This document shows positions 1 through 12,084 of a stretch of DNA of 64,000 nt, in pieces. Below the pieces are notes generated by a model that saw nothing but the letters and a program-made list of their open reading frames with translations, had not been told where the DNA came from and did not search any database. Every line of letters begins with the position of its first letter. Position 1 is the stretch's first letter. This stretch comes from Bagarius yarrelli. Lineage: Eukaryota > Chordata > Actinopteri > Siluriformes > Sisoridae. Made by a program: the position numbers and the translations under genes. Location of the stretch: positions 3,328,765-3,392,764 of the forward strand of contig VCAZ01000027.1 of NCBI GenBank assembly GCA_005784505.1, read 5' to 3'.

Positions 1-150
1 GAACACCTTGGGGATAAACTGGAACTGAAAGTGGGCCAGGACTTCTCAGCCAACATTCTTGTCTGACCATACAAATGTTCTACCACACAAGTAAGCAAAA
101 AATTACCTTAGAACACTTCAAAATGTTATGCAAGTTCATATTAATGTCTT
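1..150 (+). mobile_element. Tc1-like transposase 3' fragment, family A
   Basis: The first bases translate as EHLGDKLELK, matching the EHLWDELE segment after the last catalytic Glu of a Tc1 transposase. The following bases fit the ALV-W-IP-ATLQNL region in decayed form. It is truncated by the window edge. Other copies of the family are at 16159, 17366 and 22952. Confidence 0.6.
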
Positions 151-1914
151 CCTAAAATGTAACGTCTCTGCTGGGGTACTGGAGAAGTGCCCCAATAATG
201 CTGTCTATACAGTGTATTATCCCTGAGTTTTCAAAACATTGCACTAGCCTGTTTTTAACACAAACGCAAGCAGCAACAAACCGAGCTTTAGTTGTTAAAA
301 TGTTGAATAGCAAATAAGAAGATTGTAGGTTTGAATCCCAGCACCACCAAGAAGAGTAATTAGCTATAATGATTGTTTTGTTTCTTAGAGGCTACATGAA
401 ATTACTGTGAGACTATTAAGAAAGTAACTAAATATAGTATCAGAACCAGAGCTGCAACAGCACATCGACACCATCTATTACGTCGATGTGTGAAAATTGT
501 GTTGCAGTTTTTTTTTACATTAATTTCAAATAATGACGGCTGCTGCTCCCGGACAAAGTGAAAATGAAAATGTATCACAAAAAGCCAGACCACTGACATT
601 AAAAGTTTGGGAATGGTTTAGATAAAGGCCACATAAAATGCTGCATTGTTCACTTTGTACAACTGAGATGGCAGCCCTAATGCTATGCATGAGCAACTTA
701 AAACATTCAGGGACTCTTTAACTTAAAAATGACAAGCCAGTTGTGTAAATATTTATTACAGTGAGTTGTTCTTTCATTCTTACCCGTCATGTTTCAGTTA
801 AGAACTCATCGATGCCTCCCTAAAGCTAAAGCTATCGGCTATTCCGTGCTAATATGCTTAATAATAGTGCTACAGTTAATCGTTAACTGTCTCTTATTGC
901 CCCTGCAATGAAAATAAAATGTACTTTTTCTGAAACTTTTGTCTGGTAACAATGTTTTCAGTGCATTTGCCAGTGGTTAGAAGTTGATGATTCACATGCA
1001 GACTTATATACAAAATAAATAATGACGATTTAAATGAACACTTCCCTGTTAACTAGCGCACGTGAACCTTTTGCAGATAATGAACCTTTATCTCACTTCC
1101 TATATTTGTTAAGTGAAGCGGCTGCTCCAATTCGACCACCTTAACTTAGTTTTCACGATTTTTTGACACAAAAGTATTTAAGGAACCCATGTGTGAGAAT
1201 GATTAGGCAGGATGAAACTCCTTTTTTTTAATAATACGCATTCTTGTGCAGTATGCATTTCAAAACTGAGGAAGAGATGTAATTGGAACTGGAATTGAAA
1301 CAGGAATTAGCTTTGACTGGTAGCTCCCTGACATTATTACAGAAGGATGGACAGGCTACAGGCTATTGGCAACTGCTAACTTCGTGTGTATCCTACTGAA
1401 AGTTAAAAAAAAAAAAAACATGATTGATAACATGACAGTTGTAGACTTGTGAACAAAATGAATGGAAAATGATTCACTGCAGACATACAAACTATCTGCC
1501 GAAATTCTGCAAATTGATGCACTGTTTTAGACGTTTCTTTATTAATGATGTTTGTTTATATGTATTAGAACAGTAAATACCTAATAAATTCATCTCTCGT
1601 AGCAATATGCAAAATAACAGGACAGCCAGAACACATCCTTGTAGTTAAAAATAAATTGTTTAACGAAGAACTTGTATCCTTTGTCCAGCTTAAAACTTTT
1701 CACCTTAATATGCTCTATAACCAAGCAAACCCACATCTTTTAGGCCAAAGTTTAGCAAAGTTAACTGAGACATAGTCATTCGGATGCCATATACAGAAGA
1801 ATCAATATACTGCTTTAACAAGCGCTTCCGGTGTTCGATTTCGGTTCGATAAAGATTACAAGTGCGTTATGTTTACTGTCTAATTAACCAAAGTAAGCCT
1901 AAAGTGTAAAGTCT
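150..1914. other. No gene recognised
   Basis: AT-rich intronic sequence, apart from the SINE fragment at 283-355 and a 13-A run near 1405. No coding frame, RNA gene or ordered repeat is seen. Confidence 0.6.
283..355 (+). mobile_element. SINE head fragment, family S1
   Basis: GTTTGAATCCCAGCACCACC matches the B-box region of the tRNA-derived SINE seen complete at 13369. The A-box part is degraded and the tail is missing. Confidence 0.45.
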
Positions 1915-1924
1915 AAAGCCGTTC

Positions 1925-2057
1925 ATTCATTCATCTTTTATTCCTGCTTATTCCCTAATTCTGGACAGGTCGCCAGTCCATCACAGGGCCACACACACAC
2001 TCACACTCACTCCTATGGGCAATTTAGATTCACTAATCAACCTAACATACATGTTTT
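1925..2057 (+). repeat. Fish interspersed repeat, family R1 (GGACAGGTCGCCAGTCCATC)
   Basis: It carries the string GGACAGGTCGCCAGTCCATC, a CA-rich piece, then GGGCAATTTAGATTCAC and CCTAACATACATG. This string order is common in teleost genomes. A second decayed copy is at 11130. Its class is not certain to me. Confidence 0.55.
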
Positions 2058-2227
2058 TTAACTGTGCTGCCTAAATAAGTCAGTTAAGTAAATCATATTC
2101 CTAAGTACAGTATATCAATTTTATTTCTATTTAAAATATTTATTAATAAAGAAAATGATCGAATAAAAGTTTAAAATACTAATTGTAACAAAGTTTTACT
2201 TATTATTTATTAAAAAGTGAGTCAAAG

Positions 2228-2338
2228 GACCGGCAGTGCTCTGGCGACCCTCTGGTCCCACCCCTCCCTCTTTATCTCCCCCATTTCATCTCTGTCTTAC
2301 CTATAAATAAAGGCAAAATGCCCAAAAATATCTTTTTA
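2228..2338 (+). mobile_element. SINE 3' part, family S2
   Basis: TGGTCCCACCCCTCCCTC, then ATAAATAAAGGCAAAATG and CCCAAAAATATCTTT. This is the 3' half of the SINE whose fuller, reversed copy is at 49378-49526. The tRNA-like head is lost. Confidence 0.6.
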
Positions 2339-3530
2339 AAAATGTTAGTCAAAGGATTAATTAGCTAATATTAAATAAATTTATTAGATAAGTCGTCTAA
2401 TCAAAATAATAATCAGGAAAAAAATAGTCGTTAGATGCAGTCGATAATCAGAACCAATTAAAATCATAACAAATTGCATATATGATTATGTCCCATATAT
2501 TTCCTTCCCCTACACCATCCCCTAATACTATAAATAAAGACATGGCTGAGCGTGAATGGACGAGTGCTGCTGAATGGAAGTGTGACTGGGGAGAGGAAAT
2601 GAAAAGCACAGCGGTAGCCTGTACTGCCAGGGGCCACTGAATTCTAGAATGATAGTGAAGGACTTGATATAGTGCAAATGAACAGCAGGGCTTCAAGAAG
2701 ATGAGGCAAAGAGAAGGATTAGCACTGGAAGAAGCAAAGGAATAAAAATAGGTGGTCATTTGGGGACATAACCTCCTGTACATCTACAGCTGGAAGTTAG
2801 TATTTCCATTACACAACAACACACACACATACACACACACACACACAACATTTCAAATTTTACTCTAACACAGGGGTCATATACTTTAATGTGGCAAGCC
2901 CAGCTGTTTTTTTTTTAACAATACACACATCATTGAGTGTGTGAAGCAGACTGGGAGTTTGTACTCATCAAAATTCAATTATAGGTAAATAATGTATGAA
3001 GGGGCCAAGCCTGACTGGCACAGAACAACAGAAGACGTGCACATGAACAAACTCAGCTGTTCCACTCCACTTCAGTACAACACCTTGCTCAAAGAGATAG
3101 AGAGAAAGATACTGCGAGAGAGAGAAAGTAGGTGTTCAGGATGAAGTCATTACCTAGTGTATTGTATCAGGAGATTCTACATGTTTGTTCATAAGAGATG
3201 ACTCATTACGCTGATTCTGTGTTAGAACTAGGTTAATCGTAGTATTGTTGTAGATGTAAATGTATAAGAATGCATATAAAAAATCTATTACAGTTAAATG
3301 CTTTTTCTGCAGATTTTTATGTACAAAATGCTAAACTTTTTTATTTCTAAGGATATCACTTAATTATTGCTTTAAATAATTTTTAAGCGGGCTTAGGATA
3401 AGATTAATAAAAAATGTATATATTTTTTTTATTTTATTTTGAATCCTTTTATTGAGGAATCCAGCATTTCAACAATAAACATTTTATCATACATCTTATG
3501 ACATATGACACATATATATGCACATACACA
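2339..3530. other. No gene recognised; short CA tract
   Basis: AT-rich sequence with an imperfect CA tract at 2819-2848 and short GA runs near 3090-3125. An open frame on the minus strand at 2448-2783 resembles no known protein and is probably chance. Confidence 0.55.
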
Positions 3531-3533
3531 TGC

Positions 3534-3545
3534 ATTATATTATAT

Positions 3546-3592
<47 letters not shown>
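3534..3592. repeat. (TA)n microsatellite
   Basis: Almost pure TA, about 59 bp, with TTATATTATA at its left edge. Confidence 0.9.
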
Positions 3593-3593
<1 letters not shown>

Positions 3594-3828
3594 TATATAT
3601 ATAGATATACCACTTATGGAACATGGATTACTTAAACTGGGCTATTCAGGTAGTAAATTTAATTAACAGTTGAACTGAATTCTTTCTGAATGCAATAATT
3701 TCACTATTTCTTTACACCAGACTTCAGAAGATGGGGTTTTAGTCTCAGTCAGGGTTTCAGTCTGTTTTCCTGAGATTCCAATGTTGTTACAAAGCTACAT
3801 CAGAAAACACAAATCAGCATTTTCTTTT

Positions 3829-3992
3829 TTTTGGCATTTAGCAGAATCCCATATCCATTACGACTTAAATTTGTATCTCTTATTTATGTGACTGAGCAAT
3901 TAAGGGTTGAGGGCCATGCTTAAGGCCCAGCAGTGGACGCTTGGTGGTACTGGGAATTAAATCAGCGGTCCAACACTTCACTGCGCTACCAA
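3829..3992 (-). mobile_element. tRNA-derived SINE, family S1 (reverse, decayed)
   Basis: Read on the plus strand it runs from tail to head: GGCATTTAGCAGAATCCCATATCC, then ACTGAGCAATTAAGGG, then GGTGGTACTGGGAATTAAATC and the A-box remnant. It is more diverged than the 47.4-kb copy. Confidence 0.65.
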
Positions 3993-4018
3993 TTCTATGC
4001 TATGTGGTAAAAATGTAA

Positions 4019-4427
4019 ATGACACAGTCAGATGGTCTTTTAATCAGTAGGATTGGAAATGTAAAAATGGATTTACTGAATATTTGTGGAATATTTGTGG
4101 AACTTGCATTGAGTAATGCAGTTAAATATTTGCCCAAGAACTCGATGTGTGTGTATGTAAAAAAGGAATGCTTCTTAAAGCAGATATGGAAAGTGTTTAG
4201 ACAGATTCAATCCGAACCTAAAATTTGTGTTTGTTAATATGAATATAGACCATAAAGTGAGGTCTACTGAGATGTTTTGTCTGCAGTTAAACTCTAAATT
4301 TAAAAAGTTAAACATTATAAATCATCATGTGAAAAAAGAATACCAGTATTTTTTCTGCACTCAGTGGCAAGTTAATAAGACCCTACTTAATAAGAGCACT
4401 CTGTGTAAGGAAGATTACAGACTTTAG
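4019..4427 (+). other. Open frames of unknown meaning
   Basis: Two overlapping short frames (4019-4237 and 4227-4427) with AT-driven composition (many Lys, Asn, Ile). No family resemblance and no splice context is seen, so they are most likely chance frames. Confidence 0.2.
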
Positions 4428-4661
4428 CACCTCTATTGCAACACACACTGTGACAGCTTCACTTTATCCTTTTAAAAAAATGTAACAGACCACCAAAGGT
4501 CTAAAGTCAACCAGAGATTGTTTCATTAATCTCAGAACTGATAGTGACATAATAGTGTGTACCTTACCGGTACAAGTGTATAAATTAAGGCAGCCTATCT
4601 TATTACACTTTCGTACCTACATTTGGATAATGACTGAAAGAACTGACAAGGATTGACAATT

Positions 4662-4852
4662 GGCATTTACATTTACAGCATTTGGCAGAGGCCCTTATCC
4701 AGCAAGGATAACATTTATCTCTTTTATACAACTGAGAAATTAGGGGTTAAGGGTCTTGTTCAGGGGCCCAACAGTATCTTGGTGGTGCTGAAAATTGATG
4801 GCTGATCTCCCATTTACCAGTCCATGACATTAACCACTGCGCTACCACTACC
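4662..4852 (-). mobile_element. tRNA-derived SINE, family S1 (reverse)
   Basis: TTTACATTTACAGCATTTGG and CCCTTATCCAG (tail), GAGAAATTAGGGGTTAAGGG, CAACAGT, GGTGGTGCTG, then TTAACCACTGCGCTACCACT, the complement of the A box (AGTGGTAGCGCAGTGGTTAA). Nearly full length. Confidence 0.8.
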
Positions 4853-4859
4853 CATTGGA

Positions 4860-7050
4860 TGAGTTGAGGATTTTGAAAATCCAACACAGTTTAAGTAAAG
4901 CTACTGCTTTATTGACTATAAAGAAGTCAGAAGTGCTAAAAATTTGTGGGCTTTCAGTCAGCGCCCTCTGTAAGCATTTTCTGTATGAAAATAAGAAACA
5001 TACAATACGTGACTGACAGAATATGGCGCTTTGGAAGAAGCTGTTTAGACTGTCAAAGCCAGAATCATTCCATGTCCCTTTACTCGTATTAAAAAGTAAT
5101 CACGGTGGACAAAATAGCTTCTTGTGATGGTGCCAGATGTTAGCCACTCATAGCGCTTATAGATGCTGTTAAATAGCGAACAAAATCTTTTCTGGTCTTT
5201 GTTAGCAAATCCAGTTTGGATGGAGAAATTTCTTTCAGTTATTCCTTTTTTGTCTGCAAAAGTGTGCTGGTATCTGATGTAGTGGTGCAGGTATCTGTGG
5301 TGGATGTTACACAAATGAAAATGATAAATAAATAATCGAGAAAACATTTTTCACACAGTTTTATTTTTTATAAGGCCGGTAGAGAAGGCTTTTTGGCCCT
5401 GATCTCCCACCACTGCCTATGGGTGAAGATTTGGAAGTATGGACAAACCCTCTTAGGCTGTTTCTACCATGACCTACACTAGGAAAATGAATGATTAATC
5501 CTTTTTTTTATTAAAAAATCATCTTGCTTCTTATCAGTGTCATATTCCCCAGGAACATAGCATATTTTTAGTTGGCAGCTGGTTCTTAATCCATCACTGA
5601 CAAGGCTGCTACACCTGATAATTTTGTACTAGACCCATTGCCATGCTACTGTTACTGCATGTGTTGCCACTTTTGTACCACCCAGACATCTATTCGGCTA
5701 TTCTCCTTATTCTTTCTTATTATAAAGGACCCAGTTGATCAGATAAAGTAAAGCAGCGCTGATAAACCATAGCCCAGCTGGAGTAAGTTTTCCTAAACCT
5801 ATACTGCAAACATAGGAGGTATAGTATAGGTAAATAATCCATCTTAAATAGATGGAGATTAATTATTGCCTTTGGTTTGTTCTGACTGTGTGACTTCCGG
5901 GGACAACTTAATGTCTAGTCCAGCTGCTAAAGACTGCCACTTGCATGACTGCAAGGGTAATGTTGCTATTGTACATTAAAGTACCTAACATTCAAAAATA
6001 AACAATACGACTCATTCTTCTGTATTCTATATTCTATTCGATATGTATATAGTATTCAAAGAAACCACAGTGTTCAATAATGTGGTGGTTGCCATATAAT
6101 CTTTAATATTTCATTTAATAGTAATTAAAGCTGTTATGTCTAAAAAATCAAACTGATAAATCATTCCTAATAAACTGCATTTTCAGTTATAGGCATGTTA
6201 CTTAAAAAATAGTAATAGTTATTTGGGGAAAATATCTAATTGCTATTTTTCTGACAGATATTGCGATTGCGATTCAGTCTTCTTAATAGTGTCTGGCACA
6301 CACTGTTTATTAATTCCTCGAAGTCCAGCAGATGAATAAATCCCAACCATCCTTTTTACTCAGCATATTGAGAAAGCCTGAAATCTTTATATTTAAAGAA
6401 TAAAATGTCTACGGTGCAACATAAAACAATGTAACCGTACACTGCAGATGGAACAGATACAGGACCACGTAGGGTGAGAAAAAGAATCACAAGTACGAGA
6501 ACTGAATACAGCTATAAACAGGGTCCGGTTGTAAAATGCCACACTACACTGGCGGCTCCGGCAGCAGGTGACAGAAAGTAATTTGGCATTGATAATGTTA
6601 TATTGGTACTTAAATGTAAATGCATGCTAATGAATGCCCACCAACATCAAAAGGTGGCTTAGTCACCATCTTAGCAGGTTCGCAGTTTTCATGAAACCTA
6701 ATAAGAATTGTTTTGGTTTTTTTAATTTTAGTGTGAAACTTTCTGCACAACTACAAACAAAGCATTTACAAATCAACAAAGAAATAGCTTAAATTTAAAA
6801 AAAAAAAAAAAAATTAACTGGCTATAGACCAGACCCAAAGCCAACAAATAATATGTTGGAGTCTTTTAGGCTGCGTGCTAGGGACTCCCGTACGATCTGA
6901 TGGCTCTAAAATATTTTAACAGGAAAGAGCGTGGAAAATATTTCCAAGGCAAGATGTGCCACGCTGCTAGAATATTACACAGTTCAAGCACCATACTATA
7001 ATTTAAATGTCGAATTGAAGTAAGTATCGCTGTTTGCGTTAGCTGTTAGC
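4860..7050. other. No gene recognised
   Basis: Intronic AT-rich DNA. The 100-codon minus-strand frame at 5045-5347 has no family features. A poly-A run lies at 6799-6813. No ordered repeat was identified. Confidence 0.55.
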
Positions 7051-7145
7051 CTAGGGGTCGGCAACCTTTAAATAATCTTCTCCGAGAAAATAGAACATTG
7101 AGACCCACAAAGCTCTTTTTGACATCTAAAACATTTTATAGTAGG
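7051..7145 (+). mobile_element. Possible hAT terminal sequence
   Basis: AGGGGTCGGCAACC at 7053-7066 is the type of terminal inverted repeat found in many vertebrate hAT elements (CAGGGGTCGGCAACC). Just inside it, GACCCACAAAGCTC also fits such ends. The transposase remnant at 7467 lies downstream on the same strand. No opposite end (GGTTGCCGACCCC) was found, so the element is truncated. Confidence 0.5.
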
Positions 7146-7466
7146 GCTTTACTATATTGTTTGTTTGAACTATATACTGCATATAAAAAAAAAAAAAAGC
7201 TTGTGTTTCATTTTTAAAATCAATATACTACTAGAGCGAAAATGACATTTTATTTCTGAATGCAACAAAAGATATTTTAAACTCCAAAAACCCTCTGGGA
7301 TAAAGTATACTTTCTCATAAAATTATACATTTATTTGAGTCATCCTTGTATTTGAATAACTCACCTGCAGCAAACCAAATTTTAAATTTGGTCAGACTTA
7401 TAATTTATTATAACTTAGTGGTCAGCCCAATAATATACTAAACTAAATTATATTTTCTCTTTACAG

Positions 7467-7685
7467 CTGCAGGCTGATGAAAATCATGAAACACCCCAGC
7501 AAACTCTAAAACACACAACAGTTACAGATGTTTTTCAGCGGCAGCAGAAATATGACAAAACCTCAGCTGAGGCAAGAAGACTGAACCAAGCTGTTGCTAA
7601 ATTCATATGTTTGGATCCAGTGTCTGTTGATGCTGTTAAAAAAATGGGGATTACAACAAATGCTTCATCGCCTAAATCAAAATGA
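7467..7685 (+). pseudogene. hAT (ZBED-like) transposase C-terminal fragment
   Basis: This is an open stretch of 72 codons plus TGA. It contains the motif FQRQQKYDK, then A-RLNQAVAKFICLD, as in the region of ZBED1/hAT-type transposases before the catalytic core. Those proteins are 600-700 residues, so only a short piece remains. After LDPVSVDAVKKMG the sequence leaves the family and ends. It begins right after TTTCTCTTTACAG, a good splice acceptor, and there is no ATG. It is likely a decayed or internally deleted element inside the nalf1 intron on the opposite strand. A domesticated exon is possible but unsupported. Confidence 0.7.
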
Positions 7686-7689
7686 TTTA

Positions 7690-9500
7690 TTTACATACTT
7701 TTATTGTGGGAAAAGTAATAACCTTTTAAATTGAAACACAATTTTTTTAAATTATAAGGATTTTTTTGTACATTTTATTTTTGTTTAACTTAATAAATAA
7801 AAATAGTGAATTATTCAATTTGCATATTTGGTGGATTTTCACTGGTATTAGTATACTGAAAACTGAAATTTTGGTACCGTAACGACATAAGTTATAACAA
7901 AATATTAGTTAAGTGGTGCTTTTTTTTTAACATACATTGTAATTTCCTACTAAATGTGGAAAAGGTTTTGACCTGATTTATCTTGGTGTAATTTTTACAT
8001 CATGGAAACCTACTATTCAAACAGGAGTCCGTTGCCTTTTATATCTGTTATATATAAATCATATACACCAGCCATGCAAATTCTTCTGTATTACGCTTAA
8101 TCCTTCTCATCTTCCTCAATATGCACTAGGCTCATTATTATTTGAATGTCGACAATTTGTCTCAGTGTTTTGCATTATTCATTCCTTCATTCACTTTATG
8201 CTGGTATAGATAATAATATGGGGCACTTTTAAAGCCCTGCTAAAAGAACTGATACATGGGGAGTTTCTTAAACAGAAGCAGAGAAGAAGTAGAATAGAAA
8301 AATGGAAAGTATTTTATTAAGAAATGCAATGTATTCTGTGTTGAAAATGTAAATTTATTTAAAATGTCTTTAAAATTCGGTTGGTTTTGGTAATAAATTC
8401 TGGTTGTAAATAGCTACAATACATCTGTAGCAATACAACTGTGCACTTGTGACTGGATCTAAACAGGGTCCAAGACATACTTTTACCACCGTTTACATGG
8501 CAGTGGTTATTTTCATAACCCTACGTTATATGGTCTCACAAAATATTCAGTTAAATAACCTGATGAACTGTCTCTGTTAGCTGCAACATTGTGTTAATGT
8601 AGGCTTCTAGGTCGCTAGCACCTTTATTTGCTACTGACACATACGTGTCAGCTTTGCAGGTCATGCATTCTGCTACACACTGATCCTAACTGAGATGGAA
8701 ACAGGGGAATTTTCTCTGTAAATCATCTGTAAATTCCCAGTTGCATTTGGGTACCGCTGATCTGTCTATTGCCATGGTATTGAGCGTAATAATTGAGATG
8801 CAGTTTAAACCAATGTTTTGCATAAGGCCGGTGAAAGGAATGCAAAAACACACAATAAATGGCGACTGTAGACTTTTCTAGATTTTAAAATAAGGAAATG
8901 CCTGGAAAAAAAGAGGACGTATAGTCAACTAAATACAGTGGATATAAAGAATTATGAGTCAGTATGTTTTGCATGTCAGTTGTTCCAACAGAGAACACAG
9001 CGGGTGAATGTATATTGCATATGCGCCATGCTGGAAGTCAGGAATATGGAAATCATTTCCAAGCTACCGCTTCCCACCAGTATCCTACCACTCTTCTAGA
9101 TGATACTTGCTTATATCCGGCTGGATGAACATTGCATGGAAAAATATAAACACATGCCAAACTAATTTTGATACTTTGTTTCCCCAAGATTGGCAGTACA
9201 CATTGGTGTTGAGTGAAGTGTAGCTGATTCATGGAGTCACATCTGAGTGCTGTGAAAGGCTTGATTGGCGGATGTAATTCCTGTCTCGTCACACTAAAAA
9301 AAACTGTGCAAATACTGCTGCCGGAAAAATCAGCGTCTGGTCTGATTCTGTTGTGCAGAGCTGTTTGTAGAAAAACATGTTCATGCATCTACAGAAGTAG
9401 AACTGAAGCCAAAACTTAACTGCCGCTTCTAAGCATGGATCTAACCTAAGGTTTGTTGACTACTATAAGTTGCCAGATCCTTAGCACAAAGTTCTAAATT
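7690..9500. other. No gene recognised
   Basis: AT-rich DNA. Overlapping frames on both strands at 9053-9419 have no recognisable domain. No clear repeat boundary is seen. Confidence 0.5.
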
Positions 9501-9507
9501 TAAATTG

Positions 9508-9662
9508 TATTTGTCACATGATTATACACAGTACAACATACGGGGAAATGTTTTTCTTCGCATATCCCACCTTGGAAGGTTGGGATCCGAGTGCAGGGTC
9601 AGTTATGGTACAGTGCCCCTGGAGTAGGAAGGGTTAGGGGTTAAGGACCCAACAGTGGAGGA
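9508..9662 (-). repeat. Fish interspersed repeat, family R2
   Basis: TGTATTTGTCACATGATTATAC, GTACAACATACGGGGAAATG, CTTCGCATATCCCACCTT, then CAGTGCCCCTGGAGTAGGA and GGTTAAGGACCCAACAGTGG. This order of blocks recurs in teleost genomes. It is likely the 3' part of a retroposon. Orientation is inferred from tail-like sequence at the left. Confidence 0.5.
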
Positions 9663-9669
9663 CATTCAG

Positions 9670-10920
9670 TCAGAAAAGTGGGAAAGGGTGTGTTTCTGTC
9701 AAATCCAACTTATTGCAAAAAACAAAAAATTGTCATTTCGTATAAAATTTCCATGTTAAATTTTGTCATATCTTATGCTTTTCGCCACTCGAGTGAGGTT
9801 TGCTTTATTATGATGCCCTAAGACCTACTATTGCTGCTACTAAAAAAATCTCCATCCATAAATCCTCTAAGTGTAGACAGCACTACATAGGGCTCATATT
9901 CATATTTAATGCAGCTGGAGGCAGCTACGAATCCGGGCCAATTATCATCACTGAACGCTTCATACGATCATAATCTAGAGAATATATATAGAAGAAAGCA
10001 GGGGATCTGTACAGAAAGTACTCCACTATTAGAACAGTACAGTATTCTTTTGTGCATGCTCAGATCAGAGCAAAATCAGAGACATACAGTTTCTTAAGCT
10101 CTATAAGATCATGAGAATCTATCTCCTTCATTTGGTGTGGAGATTAACAGTAGAATAAATTCTTAAATCGATCAGGAATATCTAAGATGCCCAGATCCAA
10201 TCACAGGCCTCAAAGTAGCCCACATGTTGTTTTACCCACAAGTTCAAGACTCCCATAATCATATAGCCGAAGAAAATAAAAATTTATTTAGGGCTACAAA
10301 ACGAAATAGGAGTTGTGAGTACATCATCAAACCCCCTGACAGGAAAAACCGAAAACATCGCTGGCTTACACCTCTGTATATTAAATTCATGAATCTGAGC
10401 AGTAGGAAATTCAGGTCTGTGGGTCCATGTTCTATGATTAATGCAGTATGGTTTATTAACACTACAAGATTCACTGCAAAGAACTTCCAAATGCTGCAAT
10501 AAAGTTTGGGGACTGCAATAAAACTTATTTATCATGGTTCTAATGTAGAGTATTGCACTGTTAAAACATCTCCGATTCCCCTGAATTAAATGACAAGATG
10601 CTGATGTATCTAATTTCAGTCACTCATGAGGGAAAAAAAGGAATCCAGCTGTCAGGTAAACTAACATGCCTGAATTTGATTAAACAGCTGTGGGACTTTG
10701 TTTGTAGGTAACAGACAACAGTAATGTTATGTAATAGATTTAATTGCAACATACTGCCATGACAGTTACTAGTAGGACGCCAACTACTATCTGTTCGGTA
10801 CTAGAAGTTACTTTTAAATATTGATAAACTGAATTACTAGGAAAAAAATCTGTGCATATTAAGTGGCAGTATACCGTACATGATTTTGTATTGACATCAT
10901 TTAATTGAATGATCAATTGC
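9670..10920. other. No gene recognised
   Basis: Several overlapping open frames on both strands at 10224-10535 shadow one another and have no family features. The rest is AT-rich. Confidence 0.5.
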
Positions 10921-11101
10921 TAAGTGGTAGTGCAGTGGTTATAGTGTTTGAAAGATCAGGGTTCGATTCCCAATACAACCAAGTTGCCACTGTTGCCACT
11001 TTTGAGCAAGGCTCTTATTCCCCAATTGCTCAGTTGTGTAAATAAAATAAATGTAAGTCACTCTGGATAAGAGCATTTGCCAAATGCTGCAAATGTAAAT
11101 G
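10921..11101 (+). mobile_element. tRNA-derived SINE, family S1
   Basis: The head TAGTGCAGTGGTTATAG fits an RNA polymerase III A box and GGGTTCGATTCCC a B box. The body has GAGCAAGGCTCTTATTCCCC. The tail has GTCACTCTGGATAAGAGC, CAAATGCTGCAAATG and TAAATG. Near full length. Confidence 0.82.
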
Positions 11102-11124
11102 ATAAAATAATAAAAATGTATCTT

Positions 11125-11325
11125 TTTATTTTTCTAATGCTTATCCGACACTGGGTTGCGGAGAGCCTAAAGGTTCTTAGGGACTGCAAAGTGGGGGACA
11201 CCCTGGACAGGGTACCAACCTATTGGGACAATTACTACAGACGAATGCCCACCTGCATTCAATGCATGTTTTGGACTGGGAGAACAAAGTACCTAATGGA
11301 AACTCTGAAGCAACGGTGGAATTAG
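11125..11325 (+). repeat. Repeat family R1, second copy
   Basis: ATGCTTATCCGACACTGGGTTG, then GGGGGACACCCTGGACAGGG, then TTTTGGACTGGGAGAACAAAG and ACTCTGAAGCAA. The same block order as the R1 repeat at 1925, with further downstream blocks. An 82-codon frame here (11077-11325) is a by-product. Confidence 0.5.
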
Positions 11326-11334
11326 CATGCTATT

Positions 11335-11895
11335 AATTTACACCTTTTTCTGGGAGCTGGAGAAAATACTGTGCAAGACTAGTCACTGCTAGCTGCTGAG
11401 AAAGAAGGGACAGTTTAGGCACATTCAGGCTTGGTTTATACACCCTCTCATTTATTACACATAATCGACACAAACTGTTTAAAATTTAAAACTTAGCATC
11501 TTCCGGTGTTAGTTACTATTGACTGTCCTATCAAAGATGCTGTCCTTCTTTCTTTTTGTTTCTCTGTCAGAGTCGCAGTTTTTCTGCATTGTTTTCCTGT
11601 TTCATATATCCCCATGGCTTGACAATACCTTTGCTATTATTAGCTTTTTATTACGCTTACTCTGCTTCACTTTGCCTCTCTCTCAGTCTCTGACACTGAA
11701 GGGTAGTTTGCTGATAGTGATCACCGCCAGGTCAGGCTAACAAAAGCATTGTTTGTATTAGGAAGCATATTCTATAAAGCCGCCGCTTATGACCCGTCTG
11801 CTCCTCACAGCTGATAAAGCCTTTAATGAGCCACATAAAAGCCACAATGTGTACGTCACAAGTGTTGAGAGGCACCGTGCAAACTGTTAACCTAC
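11335..11895. other. No gene recognised
   Basis: Mixed-composition intronic sequence. Frames on both strands are short and lack family features. Confidence 0.5.
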
Positions 11896-11896
11896 A

Positions 11897-11915
11897 GAGA
11901 GATAGAGAGAGGGAG

Positions 11916-11960
<45 letters not shown>

Positions 11961-12040
11961 GAAAGAAACAAAGACAGAGAAAGAGAGAGAAGGAGAGAGA
12001 GAGAGCGAGAGAGAGAGAGAGAGTGACAGAGACAGAGAGG

Positions 12041-12082
<42 letters not shown>
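11897..12082. repeat. Long imperfect (GA)n tract
   Basis: About 185 bp of GA with GACA and GAAA variants. It produces artificial Arg-Glu and Ser-Leu frames on both strands. Confidence 0.92.

Positions 12083-12084
<2 letters not shown>

Noticed and set aside
10921..10980. tRNA-like A and B boxes
   Set aside because: The boxes belong to the repeated SINE with its fixed tail, and no acceptor-stem pairing is seen, so it is not a tRNA gene. The same holds for the 13.4, 15.1 and 40.9-kb heads.
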